This document shows, piece after piece, positions 1 through 13,870 of a stretch of 64,000 nt of DNA. A program made the position numbers and the translations under genes. The stretch is from contig CM024183.1 of the NCBI GenBank assembly GCA_013433145.1, positions 2,121,001 through 2,185,000 of the forward strand. The letters are read 5' to 3'. Numbering within the stretch: position 1 is the stretch's first letter; each line of letters opens with the position of its first letter. The stretch comes from Ascaris suum (taxonomy: Eukaryota; Nematoda; Chromadorea; Rhabditida; Ascarididae). The notes below the pieces were generated by a model that worked only from the letters and a program-made list of their open reading frames with translations, ran no database searches and was not told where the DNA came from.

Positions 1-857
1 GTGAGAGGATGGCGTTTGCGTGTCGCTGTATTAGTGATCTATTTCGTTGACTCCCACTCTGCCTCTACAGATGTTTTTGATATGATGGACACATAAATAT
101 GAGCTCGCTTCGGGACGGTATCACTAGGACGCTTTTTTATTGGTTCATCATTGTTACCGCATTTTCTATTTAATATGCGGCATATAACTGGTTTTTAATG
201 GATCGTGTCCATCCCAGTATCTACAGTTCAGATAGCCATTTTTGTGACAGCATTGGCTGATCAGTAAATCATAAAATGATTGGAAGCTTCAAATTCTGGA
301 GTAAACTGTCAACCTCAGGTCACCAATCAAAACTTGACTTCCCAGCAGGTGCGTTCAGAGATACGTCTACCCAAAATATATATGAATAACTGGGAAAAAT
401 GTAACATGGAAAGTTTATTTATATAATTATTTGAAGATAGACAATAAAGAAATGCGAAATTTATTTTGATCTACAACTTTTGCTAAGTTCATTTATCTGC
501 TGCACAGTTTGCAGGAAGAAATGGAAAATGCAGTATCTTCTAGTTTGATGTTGCCATCTCTTTACTTATTTTCGTCGTTTCTTGATTAACCGTTCCATTT
601 ATTCCATTTTGTGCTTTTTCCATTCATGAAGTGACAGTCGCTAAACGACAGTTTTTTGTATGAATCCGTTGCGGATATTTGGTTAGTGGCCTACTTGCCA
701 TCGGACCAGCTGGTTGGCGTCAAATGCACTCGAATACTGATTTCTATCTTCTGTTGCAGCCATCATCCACGAAGGGGTGTTTATTTTTTCATCATCGGTT
801 GTATCCAATAATGCTAGTTGAATCTTTGATTAAGGTCACGATAGATCAGTACTGGAC
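1..857. other. non-coding flank, left edge
   Basis: No supported gene is seen. A possible splice acceptor (ttgcag at 754-759) precedes sequence with no convincing open frame. It may be the last intron of a gene entering from the left and ending in the ORF at 858-1079. Confidence 0.4.
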
Positions 858-1079
858 ATGAGCCCGATGAGAGTGGAGCAAACGCTGACCCGCTCAGGCT
901 CAGTGCAAAGCACTTTGGAAAGGCGTGTGGTCGACGAAGAGCAGCAGCAAGAGTTGCACCTTCAAATGGCTACTATGTGGATTGGTGCACGAAAGCGTAT
1001 AGCACTCTCGTCAATCATTATATGCTATGTAATATTCGTAGTCGCATACATTTGCTTCGTCATCTCGATTATCACCTAA
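858..1079 (+). CDS. short ORF or terminal exon ending in a transmembrane helix
   Basis: This is a 73-codon open frame beginning at an ATG and ending in TAA. The first half is polar and rich in Arg, Gln and Glu (a RRVVDEEQQQE stretch). A basic GARKR motif follows, then about 22 hydrophobic residues (ALSSIIICYVIFVVAYICFV) and a short ISIIT tail. It therefore looks like a C-terminally anchored membrane protein, or the last exon of one. Base composition is more GC-rich than the flanks and codon use looks protein-like. An in-frame stop lies a few codons upstream of the ATG, so either the ATG is the start or an acceptor lies in the 20-odd bases before it (for example ttaag at about 832-836). I do not recognise the family. 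Confidence 0.42.
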   Translation: MSPMRVEQTLTRSGSVQSTLERRVVDEEQQQELHLQMATMWIGARKRIALSSIIICYVIFVVAYICFVISIIT

Positions 1080-2303
1080 GTGATTTGATAACAATTCCGT
1101 AGTGATAACGCCAAAATTTTTTTCAAGTTCTAAAATTTTGATGAATTATAAAGTTCAAATCAATTTTAGCACATCCTAGCGATTGATTTTCTTTAACACA
1201 CCTTGAACACCTCGAAGGTTAATGGAGTATTATAAAATGTGGATGTTGATGAGCAAAGGTGCGTTAATCGATCTTTTCTCGTTTCAGACGGTTCGCCCCC
1301 GTCTATTATGCGTCCATGTTGAATTTGTCGACGATTCGTGTTGGGTAATCGTTCGGTTCCATTATGATTGTTTCAGTGTACCACATCAGTGTTGTGAAGT
1401 GCTTTGTTTTAGTGATTGTTGCCGATATTTGACTACTGCGAATCAATCAATGGCCGATATATGCTTAAATGATATGATCTGATAATTATGCTGAATATGG
1501 AGAGGATATAATTTACTGTTTATGGTTGTTTTTTTCTCCGGTCTCATATCGTCGCGAGCCGAGGGGTCTCGTTAATGGTGTATTTTTCTTCATCCGTCAG
1601 AATAGCTCATAAAAATGTGGCATTCTGTGAGGATTACATTGCTCGGATGAAACCTCTGGTGTTTTTTCGTTTCAAAGTTTTGCTGCGGAGCCCAATAAAA
1701 TAACACTTCAAACACATGAGCTGTCTTTCAGCTTCGTAGGGTTCAGAGGAGGAAGAAGACATTTGAGAGGATTTATTGGGATGGTGTTAGATGAGGGCGG
1801 AGGGGGGGGGGGAGGGTGGAGAGGGTGCTCGAGAGTATTTGCCGAGAGATGAGGTTATTTCAGTAGGTTTCAGAGTGACGTCCGCAATGAGAGGCGCTTT
1901 GCCATATGAGAAGCAAACATATTTTTGCGAAATTAAGGCAGCAGTCAGGAATATGACATCTAAGAGAAATATGGACGGAACTGTAGCGGAAAAAAAAGGT
2001 TACACATTCTTATGTACATGACAGAAAAGAAAACACAGAGATCATCGGTTTATTAGATGAAAGAAGAAAGACGGTTAAGAGTAATAATGCATATAGAATA
2101 ACAATTGCAAGCAGGATAGTCCTATACAAAATTCCAACAATGTCAAAGTATCAGATAGAAGAAAGAGATAAAAATTCGTCGTAGATTTTAAGAAGTAATC
2201 GAATATGAGGTACACTGTAAAGGTGGCATACAAATCGCGATATTTGTATGAATTAAGATAATGCCGTATGCAATACAAAACATAACGAAAACGAGAAAAT
2301 GAA
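1080..2303. other. intergenic, no gene seen
   Basis: Only short scattered frames are present. A purine-rich stretch with a G run of about a dozen bases lies at 1797-1830. Confidence 0.5.
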
Positions 2304-2712
2304 ATGTCGGACAACGGCTCAAGTGTGACACGTCGACAACCAGATTCTCTCGAACTTTCAATAAGCTATCGACTAATATGTGTGGGATTGGGAATGTTCG
2401 CCTCGAATTCTTTCCAAATTCGACCCAATAATACCGTTTCTGAGTTCAGATGATCCCTAAATACTGGTGATATCGGATTTACCGCCGAAACATCTCTGAT
2501 GCGCTGAAAACTACTCGAAATTTCCAGCAATTGGCACTTCAGGAAGCCGATCAATTAACGGATTGGCCTGACTTGCCGGAGACTGGAGCACATGCATCTT
2601 TTTTCCTTAACCAAGCTTCATCAATCTCCTGGTTGGCCCGTCTCGAGTTTGACAACATGGCTCAGAAAACGCCTTTCACCGTTGCGATTTCTTCATGCAT
2701 CAAACTTAGGTA
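2304..2712 (+). CDS. candidate two-exon fragment, unknown protein
   Basis: An ATG at 2304 opens a 49-codon frame starting MSDNGSSVTRRQPDS, with a hydrophobic patch (LICVGLGMFASN), to a TGA at 2451. At 2521-2528 a good acceptor (atttccag) is followed by an open, relatively GC-rich frame reading QLALQEADQLTDWPDLPETG and onward, up to a donor at 2711 (cttag|gtaatt). A weak donor near 2439 (gtttct) would join the two in frame through an intron of about 90 bp. The second block has coding-like composition; the join is conjecture. No family recognised. Confidence 0.28.
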
Positions 2713-3625
2713 ATTGAATCTCAGCGTATTTTTCAATGATACTGCGAGCCGACAACTTTAAATATCCTCGAACACAAGGATACCATAAGTCAATGAAATG
2801 AGGTTTGAGGTGCCTAAATGGAGGTGGGATTAAAGCACTTCGTTGATATCGTTATCAGTGGAGTGCAAATACATGATAATAAGACTGTTGAACATCAACT
2901 CTGATAATAAGCGCAAAAACGATGAGTAAATAAAGGAGAAGAGCTCAATTTCAAACGATTTAAGAAAATGTTATGAACGAGCAACGCACAAAGTTGATGT
3001 CTGCATTTGAATCGCAACCAACTAATGAATGGAATAATGTAGTTGCCTGACATATAGTTGACTATCGCAATGTCATGAAGTGCTACCTTGAGAAGCATTT
3101 CATATTCCGTGTGTGCAGCAGCCGAATAACCTAATCGTATTCTTCGCTCCACAAATTATTATCATTTGATAAAGAAAAACTCACCAGATTCATTTCTTTG
3201 CCGAAAAAAAAATCAAAAATTATGGGCATCGAAATGATTAATAGATAGTTGAGTTTACCTATATAATCGATTGCGTGATGAGGTGTTGGACAGTTTCCAG
3301 TTTCAGTCGATTTTATATGAACTGAGGAAGCAGTTTTTTTTATTTGTAGGCGATCTTTTAATGCGATGAATCGTATGCGCTAGAGAGACCTACGAAGAAT
3401 TCATTCCGTAGCATTGAGTATATGGAGAACTCCGTATTTCGCGCAGATAAAATATATGTCTTCCACCATGGTAAAGAGGATGCTCGCTTACTGTCTCCAA
3501 CACCTGTAATTAAATAATCATATTGCTTTCATGCTCTTTCTCCGACGATTTCTTCAGCGATTTCTTTCTTTCTGCATCTTTAAGATGTTCTATTTCCTAA
3601 GTGTGCAATACATGACACCAGATAC

Positions 3626-3742
3626 CTGAGGGATGGTTAAACGCTTGGACAGCATGAGCTTGACACTTCCTGCAGCTGGACAGGACATGATGGCGAAAAG
3701 CTTTGGGGCTTCTGTGTCTTGCGCATTCCTTTCACAGAACAT
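3626..3742 (-). CDS. candidate exon, unknown Cys-containing protein
   Basis: On the minus strand an ATG opens 39 codons (MFCERNAQDTEAPKLFAIMS, then CPAAGSVKLM and on to IPQ) that run exactly to a donor (cag|gtatct). A second donor-like site (acag|gtgagt) lies just upstream at about 3767-3769, after a Cys-rich frame. The plus strand is also open here (MVKRLDSMSLTLPAAGQD...), so the coding strand is uncertain. No family recognised. Confidence 0.22.
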
Positions 3743-4125
3743 TTAGACCGCGAGACGATGGAACTCACCTGTCTTACATGTGTAAGCTGAACACCCTTGC
3801 GATTGATGCCTGTCCATTTCACTCCACTTTACGCAGTTAATTGATGTTGGGATGAGTGTAGGTTTTGTCGTCTATAATGGAAAATCGTTCTAACTATTTA
3901 GCTAGGAATGTGGCAATTGCATAGCAGAACGTTGCAATAGTTTGTCACAAATACTTTCATAGGAAATGCAATATTGTTTTTATCAGTTTACCAGCATGAT
4001 AATCACTTATCACCATGAGGCAAATACCTTCCGATTGAATCTGTTTGTAATATGAGATGCTTTTATTGAATGCTTTTGCTTTAATATTACCATGTCGACG
4101 TTCCTATTTAGTGAATGACTTTAAC

Positions 4126-4155
4126 ACATCTCAACCCCTCACATCTCAACCCCTC
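4126..4155. repeat. 15-bp perfect tandem duplication
   Basis: The unit acatctcaacccctc occurs twice head to tail. Confidence 0.9.
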
Positions 4156-7100
4156 ACTCTCACCTCAGGAAACCCGTTTTGCATACTCGTAGCATTTTGC
4201 AGGAGAACCGGTTTGCTTAAGAGCGATTTCCATTTCCTTCTTTGCACCACTTTTATGCATGTTTTCAATTCAAACATATCAAACGTTTAAAAAAAAATGA
4301 TGTAGAGAGAACGAGTCATATCACTTAATCTTTGCATTCATTTTTGCATAATCAGAAAGGATTTCCGCCGATTTGATCCATTCGACAGCTATGGTACGTT
4401 TATTTGCTTGAGGAGCGTAGCTCTGCAACAAGCTTCGCTTGTGGGCTTTACGAGTTTGTCGACTAGGACAGCCGAATGAATATTTTAAAGGAAGTTTGTT
4501 GTGACTATGCCATGATGGTCAATGTATGCTGTACTATGATTTATTGCAAGTTATACACATGGGAAAATTTTGAGTAGAAAAATTTTCATGAGAACTTTTT
4601 GAAAGTTGCGAAATTCAATCGCTCATCAAAGATACATACTGTTTCTTGCCCTCTACATCAATTTCGAACTTATTTACTGCTTACAGAATTGCTTAAAATA
4701 TTTTATGAAATTTATGAAAATATGAATATGAAGAGATGAGAAAAAGTGAAAATAATAGGAAGAGTTATGATAGATAGAATCTGGTCGATGGCGTCGAGCG
4801 GATAGCCATTTTGAATGTTCTTTCAGATTTGCGCTCATAACTTGAATTCTTCAAAGGATGAAGGGCTATGTCTGATATAGATATACTGACATATCTTTTC
4901 TGTATAATCACTCATGCTAATGGAAAAGAAATATTGCATTCGAATAAGTTACGATAGAGCGAAGGCTAAGAATGGTTAAAAGAATTTGTAAATAAGCCGT
5001 GGTATTAGCCATCGCACTTTGCAAATACCCTTCTGTTGAAAGAAGGAAATTAATGGTGTCGGATATGCGTAAGGATTTCAAATTTTGAGTGGGCAACAGG
5101 TCAGGAAGAATTTCCTAGAGCAACGGAAGTAATGGCGATGGTTGTATGAATGAAATAATTCCGCGAGGTACAAATAAAACACCAGCTATGTTCAAATGTT
5201 AATCTGGCAATAGCCGCAGCAGGCTACGCATGTGTGATCTTTTCGCCGTAGAATAATGCATATTGTGTGCTTGAAGTTTGTTACATTATGAAATAGAACT
5301 GATTACATTCAGTGAAACATTCCACTTAGAGTATCAAGTAGTTTTACTTGCCATGGATAGCCATCTCTTACTTTTTATTCACTTCCCGAACTTGGAAGAC
5401 ACTCCTATATCTTTTGAGCTATGCAAGTAAGATATAGATTCTTCTGCTCAGTGCCCCAAGTAGACTTAACCTTTACCGTAAATTTTATAAGACTGCCCCA
5501 TGCCTTTGAACCAGTGGCCAAACTTGAAAAGCCAAACAAATACACTTATCTGCTGGAGGTAGAAAGTGCGTCCCTTGAAACGTTTCACTGAAAATCTAGC
5601 ATGAAATCATGATCTCCGAACACTCTATAAGAGTGCATTCATTCTTGTCCTACTGCATGAGCTTAACAACTCGCTTTCATATGACCTCAGTTGTCAGAGA
5701 TAAAAAGCAGATTCCTAGAAATTTGTTCTGAATCTTACACTTCAAAGTACGCCAAGAATTTCAACGTTTCAATGGTTACATTGAGGGAGTAAGACCCAAG
5801 TAGATATTACTAAAAATGATAGAACAAAATAACCCGTAAAGCCCTTGTGTTCACAGCCTAACAATTCGTTCTTGCGAGATTGCCAGTAGTTTCATACTCT
5901 CATACCTTTTATTCTGATTGAGCAGCAATCTAGTTCTATGCGTGCGATCAGATAGAGGTCTCCTTTTTGGAATCACGCCAAAATTATGGTTATTTAAACC
6001 TGATAACCTTACAAAATAATTTTTACGGTAATAGCTATAGAGCTGTATCTGGATAGCAAGTATTGATGGATTCTCTACAGGTGGGCTACTGTACACAAAC
6101 AAAAGCGCTCTTTTAGTTCCTTCCAATTCGGGTTTCTCAATCGTTTCTCAGTTTTGCAAATGCTAACGTATTAGAATTTTGACTTCGTTTACTTACTATT
6201 TTTTATGTTCTTTTTGCTTCGTAGAAAGAGCTTTTATTGATGACGTTATGAATCTATTTGTTCATATATTCGTAACTATTCATACCTCTCACATTTATTT
6301 AGCTATTCAGCAAAATACACCTCATTTCTCTTTGTTATCTTCTGTTAGGCTTTGTGTGTAGATATTATTGTAGTTTTTTGTTATGTTCTCAAACAAAGAC
6401 TTGTGAGCATTCCGGGATCACTTGGTAGCAGTTGGTACATTCTCTCCATAGTCGTCTTAAGATGCTGAAAGAAACCGTAAATTACGAAATATTTGAAATG
6501 CTGAGAGCTGTCAGTTATTTTTAAAAAAAACCCCACATCTCAGATCATTATGTTGACAAATTTAGTTCTGATTTAAGAAATTCAAATCGGATGTGTCATG
6601 TTTGCCCCATTTCATCCTTTTTTTTGTGTTTCCCATTATTCAAGTGATCCTGCATCGATCTTACATCGTTGCTTTAACTAAGTTATGCTATCGGATGAGC
6701 TATTCACCGCATCTCCTTCCCGAACATTTGTTGGAAAAAAGTAGATTGAGAGTATCAACGTTGAAGGTTTCTGGAGTACGCGATATATGAGCTCTACGTC
6801 TACACGATTTATATGACGGGCGTTGATTGCTATCGTTGATCAACTTTTATATTGTGGTGCATTTTCTATTATCTAAAGAGTGGAATTGAATATTTTCATC
6901 AAATACTTCGTTTCAATTATTACTGTTAACCGGAATTTTGCAATTATATATTTTTGTAGAGTTGACGATTACAACTATATGATGAGTGGAATCGATTTTG
7001 CATTGATAAACTTATTAATTAACTTTGAACAAATAAAATCTAAATGATTAAGCAATAGGTAAACTAATTAATCAATTAAGTGGGTTCATGCACATTGATT

Positions 7101-8396
7101 AGAAACGGCATCGCAACTTTGATTCCCTAATACGGTAAGTTTTATACAATGGCCTATTGATTACAGGCTTGTATAAGTTTTATACAACTGTCCTTTTTTG
7201 GTACTTTTTTGTGGAACTTTTTCCATATATTATGTCCACAAAACGTTAAAATACGTTCATTGATGTATGATTATATTGGCATACGTTAAAAACCACCGAC
7301 GAAAGTCTATCTCGAGCATTCGGTTCTCTTATGAAGTTTTGTGTACAGTTCAAAGTACACGTTAAAGCCGTACTATTCCGCGATCATACTCAGTACATTG
7401 CTCTATGCCTGCATCAATCCATTTTCGTATCTCTAAGCTTTGGATAGTTTTAGCGATTCTCAAGGTGACGCCAACAGACATGCAAACAGACAGGCAAGCA
7501 GAAGACAGACAGACAAGAGCATATACCCACGCATTAATAGGAATGAGCTTGTGCAAAGCAACTTTATCATAAGAAGGCATGCTGTGCCATTATCCTCCAT
7601 GCCACTACACTTTTCCACACACTTTTCAAAACCGCGTTTGCCATGCGCATTATGGAAAGGTTGTATGTTCATCTATGCATATATGTGTCTCTCTGCTTGG
7701 TCAATAGTTTCAATGGGGCAATCGCTGAAGGTGTCAGTAGATGTGATCAATATCTTTGGAAAGATCCTTTTGTCAACCTTCATATTGAATCATCACTTTT
7801 TACAGGTGTTGCAGAAACCTTAATTTAATCCTACATTTACCTGAGATGAAAAGAACTCACCGACAACGAATGCAGAGAATAAGCGTTGTTACTCATACTA
7901 CTGTGGAAAGAAATGTTGATTTGGAAAGCAAACAGAATTTAATTATATGGGTACATGAAAGTCGATAATAGTGACCAAATGGCTGTGGCTGTCACCATTT
8001 CAATAGCAACCAATATGAACATCGAATTGAATGTGAAAAGGAAATGTGTATGCTTGTTTGAGTTTGCTTTATTGAGTAGAGAGCAAGAGATTTCTACAGT
8101 TGCACTTATTTGCCATTCTATCCGATGATAAACATCCTTTTGGATAGGTACAATAGAAAATTGCCATTGTTGAAATTCTATGTATCTAGTTTTATTTTAC
8201 ATTGCTAGAAATATTTCATTTGAATCGATAAAAAAGATTTTTGAGTGGGTAGGCGTGTACTAGCTCTAAAACTAACGGAAACACAATGATCTTATTGTTT
8301 ACTCTTACTACGAACTTTGGTTTCATACATCAAGAGCTATCGACATCTGCATCACAATTTATCATCTCTCGATTGTCTCGATACGCTCTTTTACTT

Positions 8397-8442
8397 ACTT
8401 GTAATCAGGCGCAAATTATACTTGTAATCAGACGCAAATTAT
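8397..8442. repeat. 23-bp tandem duplication
   Basis: Two adjacent 23-bp copies starting acttgtaatcag differ at one base (ggcgc versus gacgc). Confidence 0.9.
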
Positions 8443-11372
8443 CTGCTATCGTTGTTATTAAGTTTTGTATTTTGCGATATAAGCGTATTTTGACAGCGTT
8501 ATGCCCATCCGTTTTTACATATATGTGTATTTATATCCTATAGCTTCAAATAGTGAGACCGAAAACCTGTGTTAGTTTACCCTATAGCCAGTTTGCTGCA
8601 TTCCATAAGGCAACTTTTATAAATGAAGAATTATACAACGATTCACTTCTTTGACAAATAGCAGTTAATACGATTGGCATGGTAGAATGAAACGAAAAAG
8701 CAAATGTTGTGGCAAACTCTAGCCCACTTTCTCAACAGTATAAGGTTTATTTCATTCCGCGTTTTTTTCGGATTAATCTCCAACTATGCTGAGTAAATAA
8801 ACTTGAAATGTGATACTGGAGACGCTCGGTTGTTTGGTAGATGATGTTAGATTTTGTTCAATAGGTAAATCCAATCCGATAATTGCGTATTCTCGAATCA
8901 TTTGTTCTCCCAGGTTTCCTTCTAAAGTTTCATTCTTTATTTCACAAATGTATATTTAATTAGTATTTTACAATAATTTCGCCATGACAGCTGACAGATA
9001 ATATTTTGCCATATGCCACAGATGCCTTTATATTATTTGCTTAGTGTAGTATTAAAATATAAATTATTATTATTTAATAGTAATTGAAATCTTATAGTCA
9101 GTTATTATTCTGTTATTACATAATATTGTAGATTAATTATTGCACCTTGTTTCTTATCGTTTAGTGACTTATTTATTGTTCTTTAATTCCAAATTACATT
9201 AATTAGCATAACTTGGATGCAAGTTTAATGCTTTCAATATGGTGAGGTATATCTCAAGGTGAGAGGTGATTCGCAACAGTTGCCCCCTCAACACTCACTA
9301 AGCAAACAATGTTATTTGAGCGGTTGATCATAGGAAAACATAGTTGCTACTGTTATTGGCTCTAGTGCAAACTCAAACTCGAACTTTATATGCGTTCCAC
9401 TTCATCGTTGATGATTAGGTGTGCGCAATCGTTTTTTGCATACAAACGTCGTTTTTGATGAAATTTCACTGCGCATGGATCAGTGTGCATGAACGACATT
9501 CCCCTTCTCGTTCATCTTTATGATACTTGAGATATGCACTGCTTCGATTTCCGTTTGGATATCGACCACTGAAGTGAAACATTCACGAATGAACAATACG
9601 GAATAAATTCAAAAGCGTTGAATAGAATGAAGAAATACATTTAATTTAGCTGAAGATAAGTGAATACTATGATCTCAAGGTGTTCAGTATACTTTTCTAA
9701 AATCTTCATTTCTTACATTCACAATTCTCTAATGGTGTTGTGGCTGCTCTTTTTCACTTTAAGCGTTCGGCAAATTTGTTCTGCTATATGAGCCATGAAG
9801 TGCACATCAAACCGAATGGTTCTTTTTTTGTTAGATTTTTTTTTTGTCAATTCATTGCGATTGCTTCTTGCATAAGATAAATGTATACTAGATTATCATC
9901 TCTAGTACCGTGTCTAATGATTTGTCTTAGACGATTTAAGCATTTCAAAGGCCATCTATTTTAAAAAACAAAAAAAAAATCTGTCCATTCATCGACTTTT
10001 TTTTTAACCAAAGACGGGTTATATGAGAGGAGAAGGAAAGGGAAGGGGAAGGAAAGAATAGTCCTGCATTGCAGTATCCATTGTTGGACAATGATATGAA
10101 ACTTTTTAATGTTGTGGTTGAAATTTCTAATGCTTTTTTTTGAACCAAAAAACGCGGATATTTTGCAATTGTTTGTGAAATTCTACGTTTATTAGTAAAA
10201 ATGTAATCCTTATCAATATAATCTCCTATGTTTTCCTTAAAAACTTTCCCATGTGCCTATTTTTGCACATTTTTTGCCTGTGTCCAGTCCCGTCAGGTAA
10301 ATAACACTCACTTACCCATTTTCAAACAATTCCTCAGGGGATATGAACACTCTAGGCGACTGAATTTTTCTCATAGTTTCATTACTCTTCCCTTTGCTTG
10401 ATTGAGAAGCCATATAGATGGAGTTGGAAATGAACATTAATAGCTGCCATTGAAATAGGAAATTTCATCGCTTCGCACTGCATTTCCTTATCGAGTCGGA
10501 ACTCAATGGTGTGACAACAATAAACTGGTATTGGAGCTCCTTCCCGTCACTAGCACTTCGTCCTTCCACAAAAAGATTATAGGATACTACAGAAGGCATG
10601 ATAGATACAAGGATATGAGTAACACACACCTCTCCGGTCTGCAGTTGTTTACCCTTTCGATGCAGCTAATCTGTTCATAATGGTATACATTGATGATGTA
10701 AGCGTCTGAGGTGCCAGCATCTATTGCAATGCTTGTGGCGAACACATTGACAGTGCATTCTGTGAGTTTTGTTTTGTTTTTTTTTTTGTTTTTTTTTTCA
10801 CGGATGCATTATTCTATTAAAATTGATGAAGAGGGGAGGGCATGCACGGGAATGATCAATAATTTAGTAACTCGTTTTTTTCACTATTGTTATCGGTGGG
10901 CCTCATCAAAAATCACTCAAAGATCGCAGTCGAATATGATGCTATAGAGATCGCCTGAGGCGAATTAGCTGATCCCTTTGTGAATATATGTATATCAATC
11001 TTCATCAGTCGATCTTAATGATGACTGTTTCATCATAACAATTTCTGCAATATTTGTTGAGCCGATGTATCGGTTTATCCGTCGAAATTTGTGTCCATTT
11101 ACTCCATTTCTACCTCCTTATCTATTTCCATCCTTAAATATCCCATTGATCACTCCGACTTTTACCCAAATATTTAAATTTCTCTATGCAAAAATTTCAT
11201 CTCGATCATTATTATTGTAGTTGTTTATGTGTGATAAGATTTTCATTAGATAATTTAAGTTTGATTTGTGGTAGGAACAATATGAGCACGGTCTATTCTC
11301 TGCGAATGGTTGTTTAGAGTAGGGGTTCAGTGAAGGGAACATGGGGCAAAACCACGTTTTCTACTTCGCCGC

Positions 11373-11607
<235 letters not shown>

Positions 11608-13202
11608 TTGCATCCGAATATTTTTGCCTGCAAGTTTATTTGAAACTTTAGCATATAATTACTCATTCACTGAGAACGTTGCATTAATTTGCGATTAATT
11701 ATTTGTCCAATAAATATACATTAAATGGGAGCGGCAGTAGAAGTAAATGAATTTAGTGAAAAAGTCATATGAGAACCATTTAAATCTAACAGTAAGAAAG
11801 TAGAAATATGATATCACAAGCAAAAAGTTCATGTTACCATATCCTTATCTATCTTTTCTCTCTTTTGTACATCTCAATATCTCTATATATCTTCACCTAA
11901 TTTTACACCTCCAAATACTCTTTCGTTATTCTATTCATTTACTCATTGCTAGGGAATTTTTTTATTCGTTTGCTTATTTTATGAAATTTTCATATTCAAG
12001 CAGATTTATTTGCTTCTCTTAGAGTTTCTTTGTTTTGATTTTTCTGTTATTTCGTGAATTTTTGCCCAGATTGTCTTGCATCTTTCTGCATCTGTCCTCC
12101 ATCACTCTTCCATTCCTTTCTATTACCTATCTCATCTCATACGCTCCACAGATGCCTTTCAATCCTAAAATCTCTTTCTGTCATTCAATATGAAGCATAA
12201 TGAGTATACATTTTCGTTTTAAACGCATCATTCTTGTTTTGTTAATCGCATAATACAACAAAGAAATAATATGCATTCGATATGTTTAGAAGAAATTAGA
12301 GAGTATAATTGCTGTATTGAAAGGAATAATAAAATCATTGAACTATTGAATTTACATTTTTATGATCTGTTCAAATGTGATGGAGCAATCAGCACTCACA
12401 TGAATATGAATCGACGATCTAGTTTTCACACATCAATTCGCCCATTTTCACATCTGTATTTCGTGAAGAATATATATTAGAAATTTTAGCTAAGTTCGTT
12501 TTGAGGCCTATACCATATTTAATAGCCAGGTGCCATTAATGGCCAAGGACCATGTTTTTACGAGCGTTTAATGGGCCAAAAAATTAAGGCACATACCTAA
12601 AATTTCCTTATAGAATTCTATGGATATTGGTCTAGTTTTCATTCATTATTGCTTATAATAACTTCACTTGACAATAGTTTCTACCTATAAATTTAAGAAA
12701 AAGCGTTTAAATTTCTTCAAATGCTAATAAATGAAGATAGCGTTAGCGCATTTATGTTGACATATTTTGAAATAATAAACTCCAACGATAACGAATTAAC
12801 AATAGCTATGAAGTGGAAAATTTGATATGATATATGTATAGAATATCAACTCACTCAACGCTATAAGTTGAAGTGAATTTCGTCGTTCATGAACTCGTTC
12901 ATATGAATTTAAAAAAATATATAATTAAATCATCACTCACATACGTCAAATCTAAATATGATGTTTTTCTATGTGTCGTCTTAGATAAATGCAGAATGAG
13001 CCCATATATGGCTAAATCCCCGCATTTCTCCGAGATAACCACTTTGCTAATTTGGAAAGAAAGAATTATTTTAGTTGCCGTAAATCCTTGCACTCATGAA
13101 ACTTGAATCATAGTTAAGCGGTAAAAATTGATAGAACAAAAAAAAAATTTAAAAAATTCACGAATAAAATTGGGAAGACCTAATCATTTCGAGAATTTGA
13201 AA

Positions 13203-13218
13203 CCCCCCCCCCCCCCCC
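13203..13218. repeat. C16 homopolymer
   Basis: An unbroken run of 16 C lies in otherwise AT-rich DNA. Confidence 0.95.
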
Positions 13219-13557
13219 ATCTAAAAAAAATCCTTCATTTTGTCATATTCGTCATAATTTTTTAAATCAAACTAATCGATTATCAAAGTACGTCATTTAT
13301 GGACTATTGAAATTAGACCATTGTAAGCATTCATTTAACTGAAATTTGATTTTTTTTTTTTGAAATTAAAATTCTCTTAATGGGTTAAATTTTATGAAAA
13401 ACCACTGAGAACAGAGAAAATTTACAAATTTGAAAGAGAAAATCCAATTTGATCATATTTTAATTTATTGTAAAATTGACGATTGATCTCTTTGTGATTT
13501 TATGCAGTCAAATAAAATCACTTGTAGTGATCATTATTGCCTCTTTAAAATGCTATA

Positions 13558-13574
13558 GGGGGGGGGGGGGGGGG
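13558..13574. repeat. G17 homopolymer
   Basis: An unbroken run of 17 G lies about 340 bp from the C16 tract and is complementary to it. Confidence 0.95.
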
Positions 13575-13833
13575 AATCGGTACAACGTGCAAAATGTTGC
13601 GTGATGTCGTGCACTAGTCATTATTCCAAAACAGTTATAGGCGTCTGCGCGGCCGGTTAATTCTTTCTTTTTTTTATTTCGGGTTTCTCAACGCACTTGT
13701 TTTCCATCTTTCATCGTGGCACGTATCTGTCCGTCTTTATGTTCTATTCCACTCAATAAACGCTTGATCGGAACATGTGTGTTATACTGTTTTAGTTGTT
13801 GAAGAATTGGTGTTGATAGGTGTAACTGGCGAG

Positions 13834-13870
13834 GTGGGAGGGGAGGGGAGGAGGGGAGGGAGGACGGTGG
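13834..13870 (+). other. G-rich quadruplex-prone tract
   Basis: Repeated GGG and GGGG runs are separated by single A or GA. They satisfy a simple four-run G-quadruplex pattern on the plus strand. Confidence 0.6.
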
